A stretch of 7,825 nucleotides of DNA from Phycisphaerae bacterium (GCA_030613765.1 JAUWLI010000126.1:1-7825), one strand, 5' to 3'; positions 1-6,589 are shown, counted from the stretch's first letter. Made by a program: numbers and translations. The notes: generated by a model not told the origin, from the letters alone.

Positions 1-20
1 CGGAAAGAAACAAAAAAACC

Positions 21-50
21 TTGCAGAATACAAAGACCTTCTCCTATTAT
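21..50 (+). promoter_or_regulatory. Candidate sigma-70-like promoter for the first small gene
   Basis: TTGCAG (21-26) and TATTAT (45-50) are separated by 18 bases, giving a plausible -35/-10 pair. Transcription would begin near position 57, upstream of the ATG at 90. If this is right, the TTG at 21 is part of a -35 box and not a start codon. The call rests on hexamer similarity alone, in AT-rich DNA where chance matches are common. Confidence 0.3.
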
Positions 51-89
51 AAGCACAATTCTGTCAACAAAATACGGCAAAAAGTCACT

Positions 90-497
90 ATGGCGAAAAT
101 AACTTTCAATCTTGAGGAAATTATAGAAATCTTGATTTCCAACAAACTTTTACCACCTCAGATAATACGTGTAAGAGTTAAAGATGAAAAAATCCATTTC
201 GTGATTAGGACTAACTCATTCATTCTGCCATTTATTCCTGCTTCGTTGAGATTTTTGAGTTTTAGCAATAACAATGCGATATTTGAACTCACCATTGTCA
301 GCGGCCATCTAAGCAAGGCCATAAACTTCCTTAACCAGGCATTGACACTCAAAATACCCGTATATATGAAGCTTGAATATCCTCAACTTTCTGTTGATGT
401 TGACAAGCTGCTTAAAGAAAAGAAGTTTACAGGTGTTCGAGTAAAAGACATCCTTTTTGAGGCCGGAGAGTTTACTATTATAACTTGTAATAATTGA
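90..497 (+). CDS. Hypothetical protein, about 135 aa, AT-rich gene
   Basis: I do not recognise the family. The frame is open from the window edge, but the ATG at 90 is preferred. The product then begins MAKITFNLEEIIEIL, while the upstream extension from TTG 21 is low-complexity and coincides with a possible promoter. No clear Shine-Dalgarno precedes position 90, so the start is uncertain. No signal peptide, membrane helix or cysteine motif is seen. The composition alternates charged and beta-branched residues and suggests a small soluble alpha/beta protein. The segments RVRVKDEKIHFVI (near residues 28-40) and GVRVKDILFEAGEFTII (near 115-131) look alike and may be two halves of an internal duplication. 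The gene is clearly richer in A+T than the genes to its right. It converges on the GH16 gene with a 6-base gap. Confidence 0.6.
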   Translation: MAKITFNLEEIIEILISNKLLPPQIIRVRVKDEKIHFVIRTNSFILPFIPASLRFLSFSNNNAIFELTIVSGHLSKAINFLNQALTLKIPVYMKLEYPQLSVDVDKLLKEKKFTGVRVKDILFEAGEFTIITCNN

Positions 498-503
498 GTG
501 GGC

Positions 504-1370
504 TTATTTTTTCTGTGCAGGCTGACTTGCTGTTCCTTTCTGGTAAATCCTGACGTAATCGATATAGAACCTTTGGGGGAAAATAGACTCATCGATTCCT
601 TTCTGCCCACCCCACGCTCCTCCAATAGCGGTGTTCAGGATTAGATATTGTTCCTTGTCATAAGGCCAGGCCGCTTCGCCGGTCCCCTCGTTTTTATAGG
701 TGAAGTATTTGTTGTCATCAACGTAGAAATCTATCCGGTCGGGATACCATTCGATAGCATAAATATGGAATTCTTTATACGGCTTCGAGACTTTAATCGA
801 TGATCCCTTGCCTGTTTTGCGAGCATGGTTGTATTTTTTTGTGTGGCTGTTTGCATGGATTTTATTCGGGTCGAAACCGACATTCTCCATTATGTCTATT
901 TCTCCACAGGTCGGCCAACCGACTTCTCTTATATTGGTCCCTAACATCCAGATGGCAGGCCAGGTTCCTCTTCCGGTAGGTAACTTGGCACGCACTTCGA
1001 TACGGCCGTAACACCAGCTGGCTTTACCGAGCGTTATGAGGCTGGCTGATGTATAGTCGGCATATTCACGACTGCGGTTCCATCGGCCTCTGCGGTTTGT
1101 ATCCGGGTTATAGTTGGGGTTCTTGAATTTTTCTTTTCTCGACTCGATAATAAGCGTTCCGTTTTCTACTCGTGCATTTTCTTTGCGGGCTTTGGTGTAA
1201 TACTGCAATTCACGGTTGCGAATAAATCCTACTTCGTAGTTCCATTTTTTGGCGTCCGGCAGGCCGGAATAGTTAAACTCGTCCGACCACACCAGCTTCC
1301 AATCACTTCCCAAAGCTGTAGGCACTGAGATAATAGATACCACCAAGTAAAAAAATAGATTCCTGCTCAT
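504..1370 (-). CDS. Secreted glycoside hydrolase family 16 (endo-beta-glucanase/laminarinase-like)
   Basis: The 288-aa product matches a single-domain GH16 enzyme, a family of retaining hydrolases that cut beta-1,3 or mixed beta-1,3/1,4-glucans and related polysaccharides. Residues 1-21 form a signal peptide (basic MSRN, hydrophobic LFFYLVVSIISV, then ALG/S), so it is exported. The mature protein opens with the family hallmark WKLVWSDEFN. The catalytic motif GEIDIMENVG is intact, with E157 the expected nucleophile, D159 the assisting acid and E162 the acid/base. RGTWPAIWML (about 132-141) and the C-terminal DYVRIYQK strand are also typical. There is no carbohydrate-binding module. ATG 1370 is chosen because AAAGGAG lies 6 bases upstream and the signal peptide begins there; the frame extends to 1409 without a better start. 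Substrate specificity (laminarin, lichenan, agar, carrageenan) cannot be fixed from sequence. It is transcribed divergently from the sigma factor. Confidence 0.95.
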   Translation of the reverse strand: MSRNLFFYLVVSIISVPTALGSDWKLVWSDEFNYSGLPDAKKWNYEVGFIRNRELQYYTKARKENARVENGTLIIESRKEKFKNPNYNPDTNRRGRWNRSREYADYTSASLITLGKASWCYGRIEVRAKLPTGRGTWPAIWMLGTNIREVGWPTCGEIDIMENVGFDPNKIHANSHTKKYNHARKTGKGSSIKVSKPYKEFHIYAIEWYPDRIDFYVDDNKYFTYKNEGTGEAAWPYDKEQYLILNTAIGGAWGGQKGIDESIFPQRFYIDYVRIYQKGTASQPAQKK

Positions 1371-1376
1371 CTCTTT

Positions 1377-1383
1377 CTCCTTT
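1377..1383 (-). promoter_or_regulatory. Ribosome binding site that sets the GH16 start
   Basis: AAAGGAG on the minus strand ends 6 bases before ATG 1370. It supports starting at the signal-peptide methionine and not at the upstream in-frame codon at 1409. Confidence 0.75.
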
Positions 1384-1439
1384 ATTAATGAAGGCCTTAT
1401 TCTTAACACAAAAACATGCTCACTTCTAATACGACCTAC

Positions 1440-1468
1440 AGAATACCACTATTTGCTTTTTGTTGCAA
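1440..1468 (-). promoter_or_regulatory. Candidate promoter for the GH16 gene
   Basis: On the minus strand TTGCAA (1468-1463) and TATTCT (1445-1440) are spaced by 17 bases, each matching 4 of 6 consensus positions. The predicted transcript would start near 1433, leaving a leader of about 60 bases. It lies back to back with the candidate sigma-gene promoter. Evidence is consensus matching only. Confidence 0.3.
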
Positions 1469-1483
1469 GGACAATGCCATCCC

Positions 1484-1511
1484 TTGACAACATCACAACT
1501 TCTGTTAAAGT
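1484..1511 (+). promoter_or_regulatory. Candidate sigma-70-like promoter for the sigma factor/kinase pair
   Basis: A perfect TTGACA (1484-1489) is followed after 16 bases by TAAAGT (1506-1511), a 4-of-6 match to the -10 consensus. The ATG at 1566 lies about 48 bases downstream of the predicted start site. If real, the sigma gene is transcribed by the housekeeping polymerase. I see no second copy of the site that would suggest autoregulation. Confidence 0.4.
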
Positions 1512-1565
1512 GATTGTGAGTTTTGATATGGTTTGCGGTATTTCTTTTGATGTCCAGGATGAAAT

Positions 1566-2315
1566 ATGTCAGACAAGAGCCTACGAAATTTTGCCCTATC
1601 CAACAGGCCGCGATTTGCAACTACACACTGGAGTGTTGTGTTGGCGGCGGGAAAAAGCTCTTCACCAAACCAGAAGCAGGCACTTGAGACACTGTGCCAA
1701 GGATACTGGTTTCCGCTCTATGCATATCTGAGGCAACGCGGATATGACACTCACCAGGCTGAGGATTACACACAAGCGTTTTTTACACATATACTGGAGA
1801 AACACGGTCTACAAACGGCCGATCCCAAATACGGAAAGTTTCGCTCGTTCCTCCTTATCAGGCTAAAATACTTTCTCTCTGATGAACGAGATCGTGCCAA
1901 AGCTAAGAAACGCGGTGGAGGCCGGAAGATACTTTCTCTCGGCTTTCAAAATGCAGAAGGTCAGTATGCCCTTGAGCCGGCGGATCAGCTATCACCCGAG
2001 AAGCTCTTTGAGAAATCCTGGGCGCTCACCGTGTTGGAGCGGACTATGAATCGGCTTGAGAACGAGATGGCCGAAAAGAACAAAAAGAAGCTCTTTGAAC
2101 ATCTGAAAGTCTACTTGACGACTGAAAAAGATGTTATCCCTTACAAGAACATGGCAAAGAAATTGAAGATGGCTGAGGGTTCTGTAAGGGTTGCCGTACA
2201 CCGCTTACGGAGGCGCTATCGCAAGCTCTTGCGGGATGAAATTTCCCAAACCGTTGCCGCTGAGGACCAGATTGATGAGGAAATGGGACATTTGTTCGCC
2301 GCCCTGGCACACTGA
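1566..2315 (+). CDS. RNA polymerase sigma factor, ECF-like (planctomycete type)
   Basis: The 249-aa product is a two-domain sigma-70-family factor directing core RNA polymerase to a specific promoter set. Residues 16-28 (RFATTHWSVVLAA) are the usual N-terminal signature of the long ECF-like factors common in Planctomycetota and Verrucomicrobiota. Region 2 spans about 38-112 (ALETLCQGYWFPLYAYLR, then QAEDYTQAFFTHIL), including the acidic/aromatic core-binding helix. A basic linker (AKAKKRGGGRK, 111-121) follows. Region 4 occupies about 155-225, with the helix-turn-helix around YKNMAKKLKMAEGSVRVAVHRLRRRY. At 249 aa it is longer than a minimal ECF factor because of the inter-domain linker and an acidic C-terminal tail. 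AGGA at 1556-1559 sits 6 bases before the ATG. No anti-sigma gene is adjacent; the following Ser/Thr kinase is the likely regulatory partner (inference). Confidence 0.92.
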   Translation: MSDKSLRNFALSNRPRFATTHWSVVLAAGKSSSPNQKQALETLCQGYWFPLYAYLRQRGYDTHQAEDYTQAFFTHILEKHGLQTADPKYGKFRSFLLIRLKYFLSDERDRAKAKKRGGGRKILSLGFQNAEGQYALEPADQLSPEKLFEKSWALTVLERTMNRLENEMAEKNKKKLFEHLKVYLTTEKDVIPYKNMAKKLKMAEGSVRVAVHRLRRRYRKLLRDEISQTVAAEDQIDEEMGHLFAALAH

Positions 2316-2442
2316 GCCTTTTCACTGGGTGCCTCCTGCGGTTCATGGGCAAAAAAAAATATTAATTTCGTGTAACATCTCAGCCGTTTCTCCCAGTTTA
2401 TAGGTGGAAATAGCCAATATTACGACGAAAGGAAATGTTGAC

Positions 2443-3981
2443 ATGGCCGAAGAACCAGGTTGTCCCAAGTGCGGAGCTGAATTACCGGCCAATGCTCCAA
2501 AAGGTTTATGCCCCCAATGCCTCATGAAGGCCGGACTCCAGGCAGGCAGCGAATGTGAAACAGGCGGTGATTCAGATACACAAAGCCCAATTCCCACAGG
2601 CGCCACTACGCAGGCCGCCTTCATCCCACCTGAGCCGGCGCAGCTCGCCGAGAAATTCCCGCAACTCGAAATCCTCGAATTACTGGGCCAGGGAGGTATG
2701 GGAGCTGTCTACAAGGCCCGCCAAAAACAACTTGACCGCCTCATCGCACTTAAAATCCTGCCCCCTGAAGTGGGTCAGACGGAAGCTTTCGCAGAACGAT
2801 TTACACGTGAAGCACGCTCAATGGCCAAGCTGAACCACCAACATGCCGTCACTCTGTACGAATTCGGGCAGACTGACGATGGCCTGTACTATTTCGTTAT
2901 GGAGTTCGTCGATGGAACAGACTTGCGTCATGTGATACTCGACGGCGAGCTTGGGCCCTCCCAGGCACTTGCCATTGTCCCGCAAATCTGCGAGGCACTG
3001 CACTACGCCCACAAAAAGGGCATCGTACACCGCGACATCAAACCCGAAAACATTCTGCTTGATAAAGACGGCAACGTAAAGATTGCTGATTTCGGATTGG
3101 CAAAGCTCCTGGATAGACCCGCAACCGCACACACACTTACAAGAGCCGGCCAGACAATGGGCACACCCCATTACATGGCCCCGGAACAAATCGAGCACCC
3201 GGACCAGGTGGATCATCGAGCGGATATTTATTCGCTGGGTGTGGTGTTTTACGAGATGCTTACCGGCGAGTTACCGCTCGGTCGGTTCCCTCCGCCGTCA
3301 AAGAAGGTGGAGGTGGACGTCAGGCTTGACGATGTTGTGCTTCGGACCCTGGAGAAGGAACCGGACCGTCGCTATCAGCACGCTTCTGAGGTAAGGACCG
3401 ATGTCGAAACGATTTGCTCCGACAGACACACCGTGACTGACCGGACCAAAGTCACCCCGACACTGAGGGAGGGCGAAAATATTAAATCCATCAGGCACCG
3501 TGTATGGACTCCTGCCGTCGGACTACTGGTGGCCGGAATGATCAATTGCCTCGGCGTCGTTGGTGCCTTGTGGAGTGTGTTCGGCTTCATACAGATAGGA
3601 ATACAAATAGCGATTTTGATGTTAGCGTACACAGCCGTTGTAATCTTTGGCGCCTGGAATCTGATGCAGTTGAGGTCATATCGCCTGGCTTTAGCGGGAA
3701 GTATCCTTGGGATTTTCCCTTTTGCCCCGGGTGCTATAATTGGTATACCCATGGGAATCTGGGCGTTGGTAGTCATGACTAAAAAGGAAGTTAAAGCGGC
3801 ATTCGGTCAAAAGGGAACCGAGGTTGAAATACCCCCGAAAGTCCGCGAGTTTACACTCTCAGCTGAAAAGGTGGTAAAGGATGTATTCGGTCGTGGCAAG
3901 GCCAAGGTCCGGAAGATTATAGATAAAAAGAACGAAGACTCACAAGAAAGTGATGGCAATCAGGAAGATAAAGAACTATAG
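2443..3981 (+). CDS. Membrane-anchored Ser/Thr protein kinase with N-terminal zinc ribbon
   Basis: This 512-aa protein is a Hanks-type kinase. Residues 7-26 hold a zinc ribbon (C7-x2-C10 and C23-x2-C26). The kinase domain covers about 74-325: glycine loop LGQGGMGAVYKA (81-92), ATP-anchoring K104 in ALKIL, likely helix-C E123, catalytic HRDIKPEN (196-203), DFG (216-218) and GTPHYMAPEQ (240-249). All key residues are present, so it should be active. A hydrophilic linker leads to about four membrane helices (near 354-376, 383-406, 414-432 and 431-446) ending in the IPMGIWALVVM pattern, a module often attached to planctomycete kinases. A charged tail of about 65 residues follows. With the usual topology the kinase faces the cytoplasm. 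ATG 2443 is chosen over GTG 2404 because AAAGGAAA lies just upstream and the zinc ribbon starts at once. It lies 127 bases after the sigma gene, which suggests co-transcription and phosphorylation control of that factor (inference). Confidence 0.93.
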   Translation: MAEEPGCPKCGAELPANAPKGLCPQCLMKAGLQAGSECETGGDSDTQSPIPTGATTQAAFIPPEPAQLAEKFPQLEILELLGQGGMGAVYKARQKQLDRLIALKILPPEVGQTEAFAERFTREARSMAKLNHQHAVTLYEFGQTDDGLYYFVMEFVDGTDLRHVILDGELGPSQALAIVPQICEALHYAHKKGIVHRDIKPENILLDKDGNVKIADFGLAKLLDRPATAHTLTRAGQTMGTPHYMAPEQIEHPDQVDHRADIYSLGVVFYEMLTGELPLGRFPPPSKKVEVDVRLDDVVLRTLEKEPDRRYQHASEVRTDVETICSDRHTVTDRTKVTPTLREGENIKSIRHRVWTPAVGLLVAGMINCLGVVGALWSVFGFIQIGIQIAILMLAYTAVVIFGAWNLMQLRSYRLALAGSILGIFPFAPGAIIGIPMGIWALVVMTKKEVKAAFGQKGTEVEIPPKVREFTLSAEKVVKDVFGRGKAKVRKIIDKKNEDSQESDGNQEDKEL

Positions 3982-4069
3982 GGATCATCTTGTCGATACA
4001 GGCTTTGCAATAGCAGGAATTTTATTCGCATCGATCTCCGCTATCAGGTTGTTGGTAACCATGAATTAA
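3953..4069 (+). CDS. Possible small single-pass membrane peptide (38 aa)
   Basis: An ATG at 3953, inside the last codons of the kinase gene but in the +1 frame, opens a 38-codon frame. It has a basic head (MAIRKIKNYR), a charged segment (DHLVD) and a hydrophobic stretch (FAIAGILFASISAI) long enough to span a membrane, then RLLVTMN and a stop. It overlaps the kinase by 29 bases, an arrangement compatible with translational coupling. The purine-rich AAGAAAG just upstream is at best a weak ribosome binding site. The positive-inside layout is suggestive, but a frame this short could arise by chance. No family is recognised. Confidence 0.25.
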   Translation: MAIRKIKNYRDHLVDTGFAIAGILFASISAIRLLVTMN

Positions 4070-4187
4070 ACGCCGGCAATAGCATTCTCTTGTTGGTCCG
4101 CGAATCCACAGCAATGAATATCACGCTATGCCAGGACAGGCCCTCCACTTCCTTTCATATATGATTGCCCTACAGAATCCCACCATC

Positions 4188-5132
4188 TCATGATGATTTG
4201 TCCGAACCGGATACGAATTCGTACAGTTGGGCGTACGTACAGGGCTTCAGTCCCAATCCTCGAATATGAGTAAACGTCAGCTCCAGCATTTTCATATCCG
4301 GATCGAACTTCCCCAGAGACCACGGATGCCAGATAAGAGATACGAAAGGTTTGTTTGTCTGAAGCGCTTTTTCCAGGAAAACCTTGTTCAATTCAAATTC
4401 ATCCTTCGGGGTTTTGCAGAAACTGTCCGGTATCGCTTCAGGAAAAGGCGGAGGCCAAAGCGTTAATCTTCTCGGTCCCCACCGGTTGTGGTCCTTAAGC
4501 AGATTATCATGCCAGCCGTGGCCGGGCAGTTCCCATATTTCGGGGAAACCTTCGGCAGAATAGTTGAACGGCTCACGCAACAGGGCCGGCATCGAGTAGT
4601 CGGGTCCCCAAAGAAGACTGCTGACATACTGAAAGCCCGCTTCTTTTATCAGTGCCAACACTTTCGGTTCGCCTCTGAAGGCATTGTCGAAACCGCAGCC
4701 CGGCCGCAAACCAATGCAGTCCCGCCCGAAAACACGCTCAACAGTCTCTTTTCCTTTAAAGATTTCCTTTCGTCTCTCGTCCATTGAAACAGCCCGGCCG
4801 CAAAAATCGTTGTCACGCAGCATCCGATGTGAATATGTGTGCGAGGCAATTTCAAAAAGTGGGTCGTCTAAGAGCTTGCGATACTCGACCGGATTGGCAT
4901 CAAGAACCTTACCCACAATGAAGAATGTGGCCGGCATCTCAAATCGCTTGTGGACCTCGACAATCTTACGGCACGCCGCAAGACACCCCGGCGACTCGGT
5001 ATCATAGGCCGCAATGTAACGGGTTTTTGCTTTCTTGATACTCTGACCCTTCGTCAGGTCGCCCAGCACGGCTGCTCCGATACCGCCTGCAATCGTTGTT
5101 CCAATAAAGTCTCTTCTGGAAATCCTATACAC
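4188..5132 (-). CDS. Polysaccharide deacetylase (NodB fold) with Tat-like leader
   Basis: The 314-aa product (from GTG 5132) matches carbohydrate esterase family 4-like deacetylases, metal-dependent enzymes removing N- or O-acetyl groups from polysaccharides. The leader ISRRDFIGTTIAGGIGAAVLG (residues 4-24) has a twin-arginine pattern, so export in folded form is likely. Motif 1 is YDTES (D44, E46), a D-x-E variant of the usual TFDDG. Motif 2 is HTYSH (H98, H102, metal ligands), motif 3 RPGCGFDN (143-150), and the late catalytic His is H269 in LIWHPW. It is therefore probably active. GTG 5132 is preferred because AGGTGA lies 5 bases upstream (5138-5143). The in-frame ATG at 5156, eight codons earlier, has no ribosome binding site but cannot be excluded. 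The gene lies about 100 bases downstream of the PPC-domain gene on the same strand and converges with the kinase gene. The substrate is unknown. Confidence 0.88.
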   Translation of the reverse strand: MYRISRRDFIGTTIAGGIGAAVLGDLTKGQSIKKAKTRYIAAYDTESPGCLAACRKIVEVHKRFEMPATFFIVGKVLDANPVEYRKLLDDPLFEIASHTYSHRMLRDNDFCGRAVSMDERRKEIFKGKETVERVFGRDCIGLRPGCGFDNAFRGEPKVLALIKEAGFQYVSSLLWGPDYSMPALLREPFNYSAEGFPEIWELPGHGWHDNLLKDHNRWGPRRLTLWPPPFPEAIPDSFCKTPKDEFELNKVFLEKALQTNKPFVSLIWHPWSLGKFDPDMKMLELTFTHIRGLGLKPCTYAQLYEFVSGSDKSS

Positions 5133-5137
5133 TTGGC

Positions 5138-5143
5138 TCACCT
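5138..5143 (-). promoter_or_regulatory. Ribosome binding site favouring GTG 5132 as deacetylase start
   Basis: AGGTGA, an exact match to part of the anti-Shine-Dalgarno complement, is followed by five bases and then GTG 5132. AAAGG also occurs just upstream. By contrast, the bases before ATG 5156 contain no purine-rich site. Confidence 0.5.
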
Positions 5144-5160
5144 GCCTTTCATACATTATG

Positions 5161-5210
5161 GCCGGATAAAATCATATAAACTCGCTGGCAATATTAGCTG
5201 ATTACCCGGC
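5161..5210. repeat. Imperfect inverted repeat in the PPC-deacetylase intergenic gap
   Basis: GCCGGATAAAATCA (5161-5174) and TGATTACCCGGC (5199-5210) are imperfect inverted copies: the outer five bases pair perfectly and the inner part has a mismatch and small offset. About 24 bases separate the arms. There is no T-run after either arm, so it does not look like a standard intrinsic terminator. It ends just before the ATG at 5156 and could be a leader hairpin or a dyad operator. Confidence 0.35.
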
Positions 5211-5222
5211 TTAAATTATGGT

Positions 5223-5240
5223 ACTTGAAGTTATTCAAGT
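5223..5240 (-). repeat. Perfect 7-bp inverted repeat spanning the PPC-gene stop codon
   Basis: ACTTGAA (5223-5229) and TTCAAGT (5234-5240) are perfect inverted copies around a 4-base loop that contains the stop codon of the minus-strand gene. The stem is AT-rich and not followed by a uridine run, so terminator function is doubtful; it may act as a 3'-end stabilising or processing hairpin. Confidence 0.3.
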
Positions 5241-5668
5241 TTCAGTAAATTCAATCCGGTAGACTCGTCAAGCTTCCTCCTGGCCTCTAACTCGTCGATT
5301 TCTATAATCGTAACTTCCAGAATGAGGAATGTGCTTGCTCCCCCACGGGGACAACCAACCATCACCTGGTTTTCTTTTCCTATGGCGGTATGGATGTGAA
5401 GTTTAGGCTGTTTATCGTCCCAGTAGAGCGTCCCAACACCCAGAACCTCCCCCGGGCCAGCGAACGGTTTGAAATTTCCGATTATCCTGGGCGTTTCCTG
5501 TTTCGGTCCTACGACGACATCAGCCTTCCTGAATCCCCCGGTTATTAATACTGCGGCCGCTTTTATGTTCTCCTTGCGAGCTATCGACTCGATAGATTCA
5601 TAGATATCTTCGCCTTCGAATAGGCGAGCGGCAATAATTCGACCTGCTTTTCCAACCTTATACTCCAT
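5231..5668 (-). CDS. PPC/DUF296-domain protein
   Basis: The 145-aa product consists of a single PPC domain (DUF296), a small trimer-forming fold found alone in bacteria and archaea and fused to AT-hooks in plants. Its bacterial biochemical role is unsettled. Diagnostic segments are ARLFEGEDIYESIESIARKENI (residues 14-35, the longer helix region), AAAVLITGGFRKADV, GPGEVLGVGTLYW and LHIHTAIG (90-97), where H91 and H93 correspond to conserved histidines. The usual third histidine (in GGH of many homologues) appears to be C106 in MVGCP, by eye alignment. No signal peptide or membrane segment is seen, so it is cytoplasmic. ATG 5668 is chosen because GGAG lies 8 bases upstream and the product starts where the family normally starts; a TTG at 5698 is in frame but less likely. 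It sits between the sulfur cassette and the deacetylase on the same strand. Confidence 0.82.
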   Translation of the reverse strand: MEYKVGKAGRIIAARLFEGEDIYESIESIARKENIKAAAVLITGGFRKADVVVGPKQETPRIIGNFKPFAGPGEVLGVGTLYWDDKQPKLHIHTAIGKENQVMVGCPRGGASTFLILEVTIIEIDELEARRKLDESTGLNLLKLE

Positions 5669-5864
5669 TAGAAATACTCCAAATCTCCTTTTGGTCAAAC
5701 CACATTTTCTGACATATCATACATTGTAAGGGAAATCTACACTATCTACTGCCCTTCTTCAACCTTTTTGCACCTCCCACCAACCTATCCATCTCCGCCC
5801 ATAATTCTCTCTATCGCAAAGCCTTAGTTGCTCTACTGTCTCTGCCGCATAGACTCAACACGGA
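5669..5864. other. Intergenic gap between the homocysteine cassette and the PPC gene
   Basis: About 196 bases with no convincing coding frame. On the minus strand the PPC-proximal part contains TACAAT and TATGAT (about 5715-5735), either of which could be a -10 box, but I find no good -35 at proper spacing. The part just beyond the UPF0280 stop shows no strong GC hairpin with a T-run, so a terminator for the cassette is not evident. Confidence 0.5.
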
Positions 5865-6557
5865 TCACTGTACCTTGACCAATGGTGGCAACTGCCCGGC
5901 GAGTCCGACCCGGTCATTTTTGATAATCATCACACCCTCAATGCCTTCAATGCCGGCGATGCGCTCCAGCGTTGAATCCACATCCTCAACGATCCTGACC
6001 AAATTCGCCGCCTGTGTAGCGGCTGCATCTGCAAGCGCGGCATCTCCGGCCACAACCGTGGCAAGGTCACACTCACCCAGACTCTTTGAGTGCCCCATCT
6101 GTCCCGACGAGGAGCATATTGAGATGGGCGTATCATGCGCCTGCAGTGAAAATGCAAGCCTGTCCGCTAACTCGGCAGTACCTGTGCCGAGACCGATGAT
6201 CACCGGTTCGGCGGCGCAGAGATAGATGTCCCCTCCGTTTTCCACGATGGCCTCCTGTGCTCCGGCCTCCAGACCCGCCTGGCATGCATACTGGGCCATA
6301 GCGCCCGCGACGGCAGCCATAGGTCCAACACCAACAAGCCGGGCTGCCCTTGCCATGCGTTGTGTGACTTCAGGTGCATCGCTGCTCAACTCAACCGGTT
6401 GGAAGGAATGTCGAAAATCGGGATGGAGTTCGATATAATCCTCCAGTATCTTTCGCTGCCGCATAATTTCCGCAGTGACGGCATCGAACCGGCTGCAGCA
6501 GATGCTGAAGACCGCCTCTCGATGTCTGAAAGTGCGGTAGCTTCGTTTCTTACTCAT
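5865..6557 (-). CDS. UPF0280/COG2122 ApbE-like protein, probable homocysteine synthesis factor
   Basis: The 230-aa product belongs to UPF0280 (COG2122), a cytoplasmic family distantly related to the ApbE flavin transferases. Visible family segments are KRSYRTF at the N-terminus, GVGPMAAVAGA (76-86), VENGGDIYL (105-113), ICSSSGQMGHSKSLGECD (147-164) and ALADAAATQAAN (174-185). In methanogens and sulfate reducers this family has been linked to the aspartate-semialdehyde route to homocysteine and to persulfide handling, together with DUF39 and NIL-ferredoxin proteins. Here it is third in such a set, 32 bases after the ferredoxin stop. ATG 6557 is chosen because UPF0280 proteins usually begin a few residues before the YR motif. 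The frame extends back to 6653 over the ferredoxin gene, but that extension is arginine-rich and unlike the family. No strong ribosome binding site is seen. The precise reaction is not established. Confidence 0.88.
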   Translation of the reverse strand: MSKKRSYRTFRHREAVFSICCSRFDAVTAEIMRQRKILEDYIELHPDFRHSFQPVELSSDAPEVTQRMARAARLVGVGPMAAVAGAMAQYACQAGLEAGAQEAIVENGGDIYLCAAEPVIIGLGTGTAELADRLAFSLQAHDTPISICSSSGQMGHSKSLGECDLATVVAGDAALADAAATQAANLVRIVEDVDSTLERIAGIEGIEGVMIIKNDRVGLAGQLPPLVKVQ

Positions 6558-6589
6558 GGACGTGTACCAACAGGAAGGGGAAACGCTAC

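Noticed and set aside
1426..1731. Open frames on both strands over the GH16/sigma divergent region (for example 1453-1731 +)
   Set aside because: They overlap the start of the sigma factor in a different frame, encode low-complexity product with no domain, and cover the probable promoter region.
2351..2359. A9 tract in the sigma-kinase gap as part of a terminator
   Set aside because: On the plus strand it is an A-run, not a T-run. On the minus strand there is no converging transcript needing termination and no stable stem beside it.
2818..3776. Long minus-strand and alternate-frame open frames within the kinase gene (up to 133 codons)
   Set aside because: They are antisense or shifted shadows of a well-conserved kinase coding sequence, with no recognisable motifs or ribosome binding sites of their own.
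3920..3935. A-rich stretch near the kinase 3' end as a programmed frameshift site leading into the hydrophobic +1 frame
   Set aside because: The sequence reads GAT AAA AAG in frame and does not fit the X-XXY-YYZ slippery pattern; the product needs +1, not -1, so independent initiation at 3953 is simpler.
3982..4187. Terminator hairpin in the kinase/deacetylase convergent gap
   Set aside because: Only short stems such as GGTT...AACC near 4047-4060 are present, with no following T-run on either strand.
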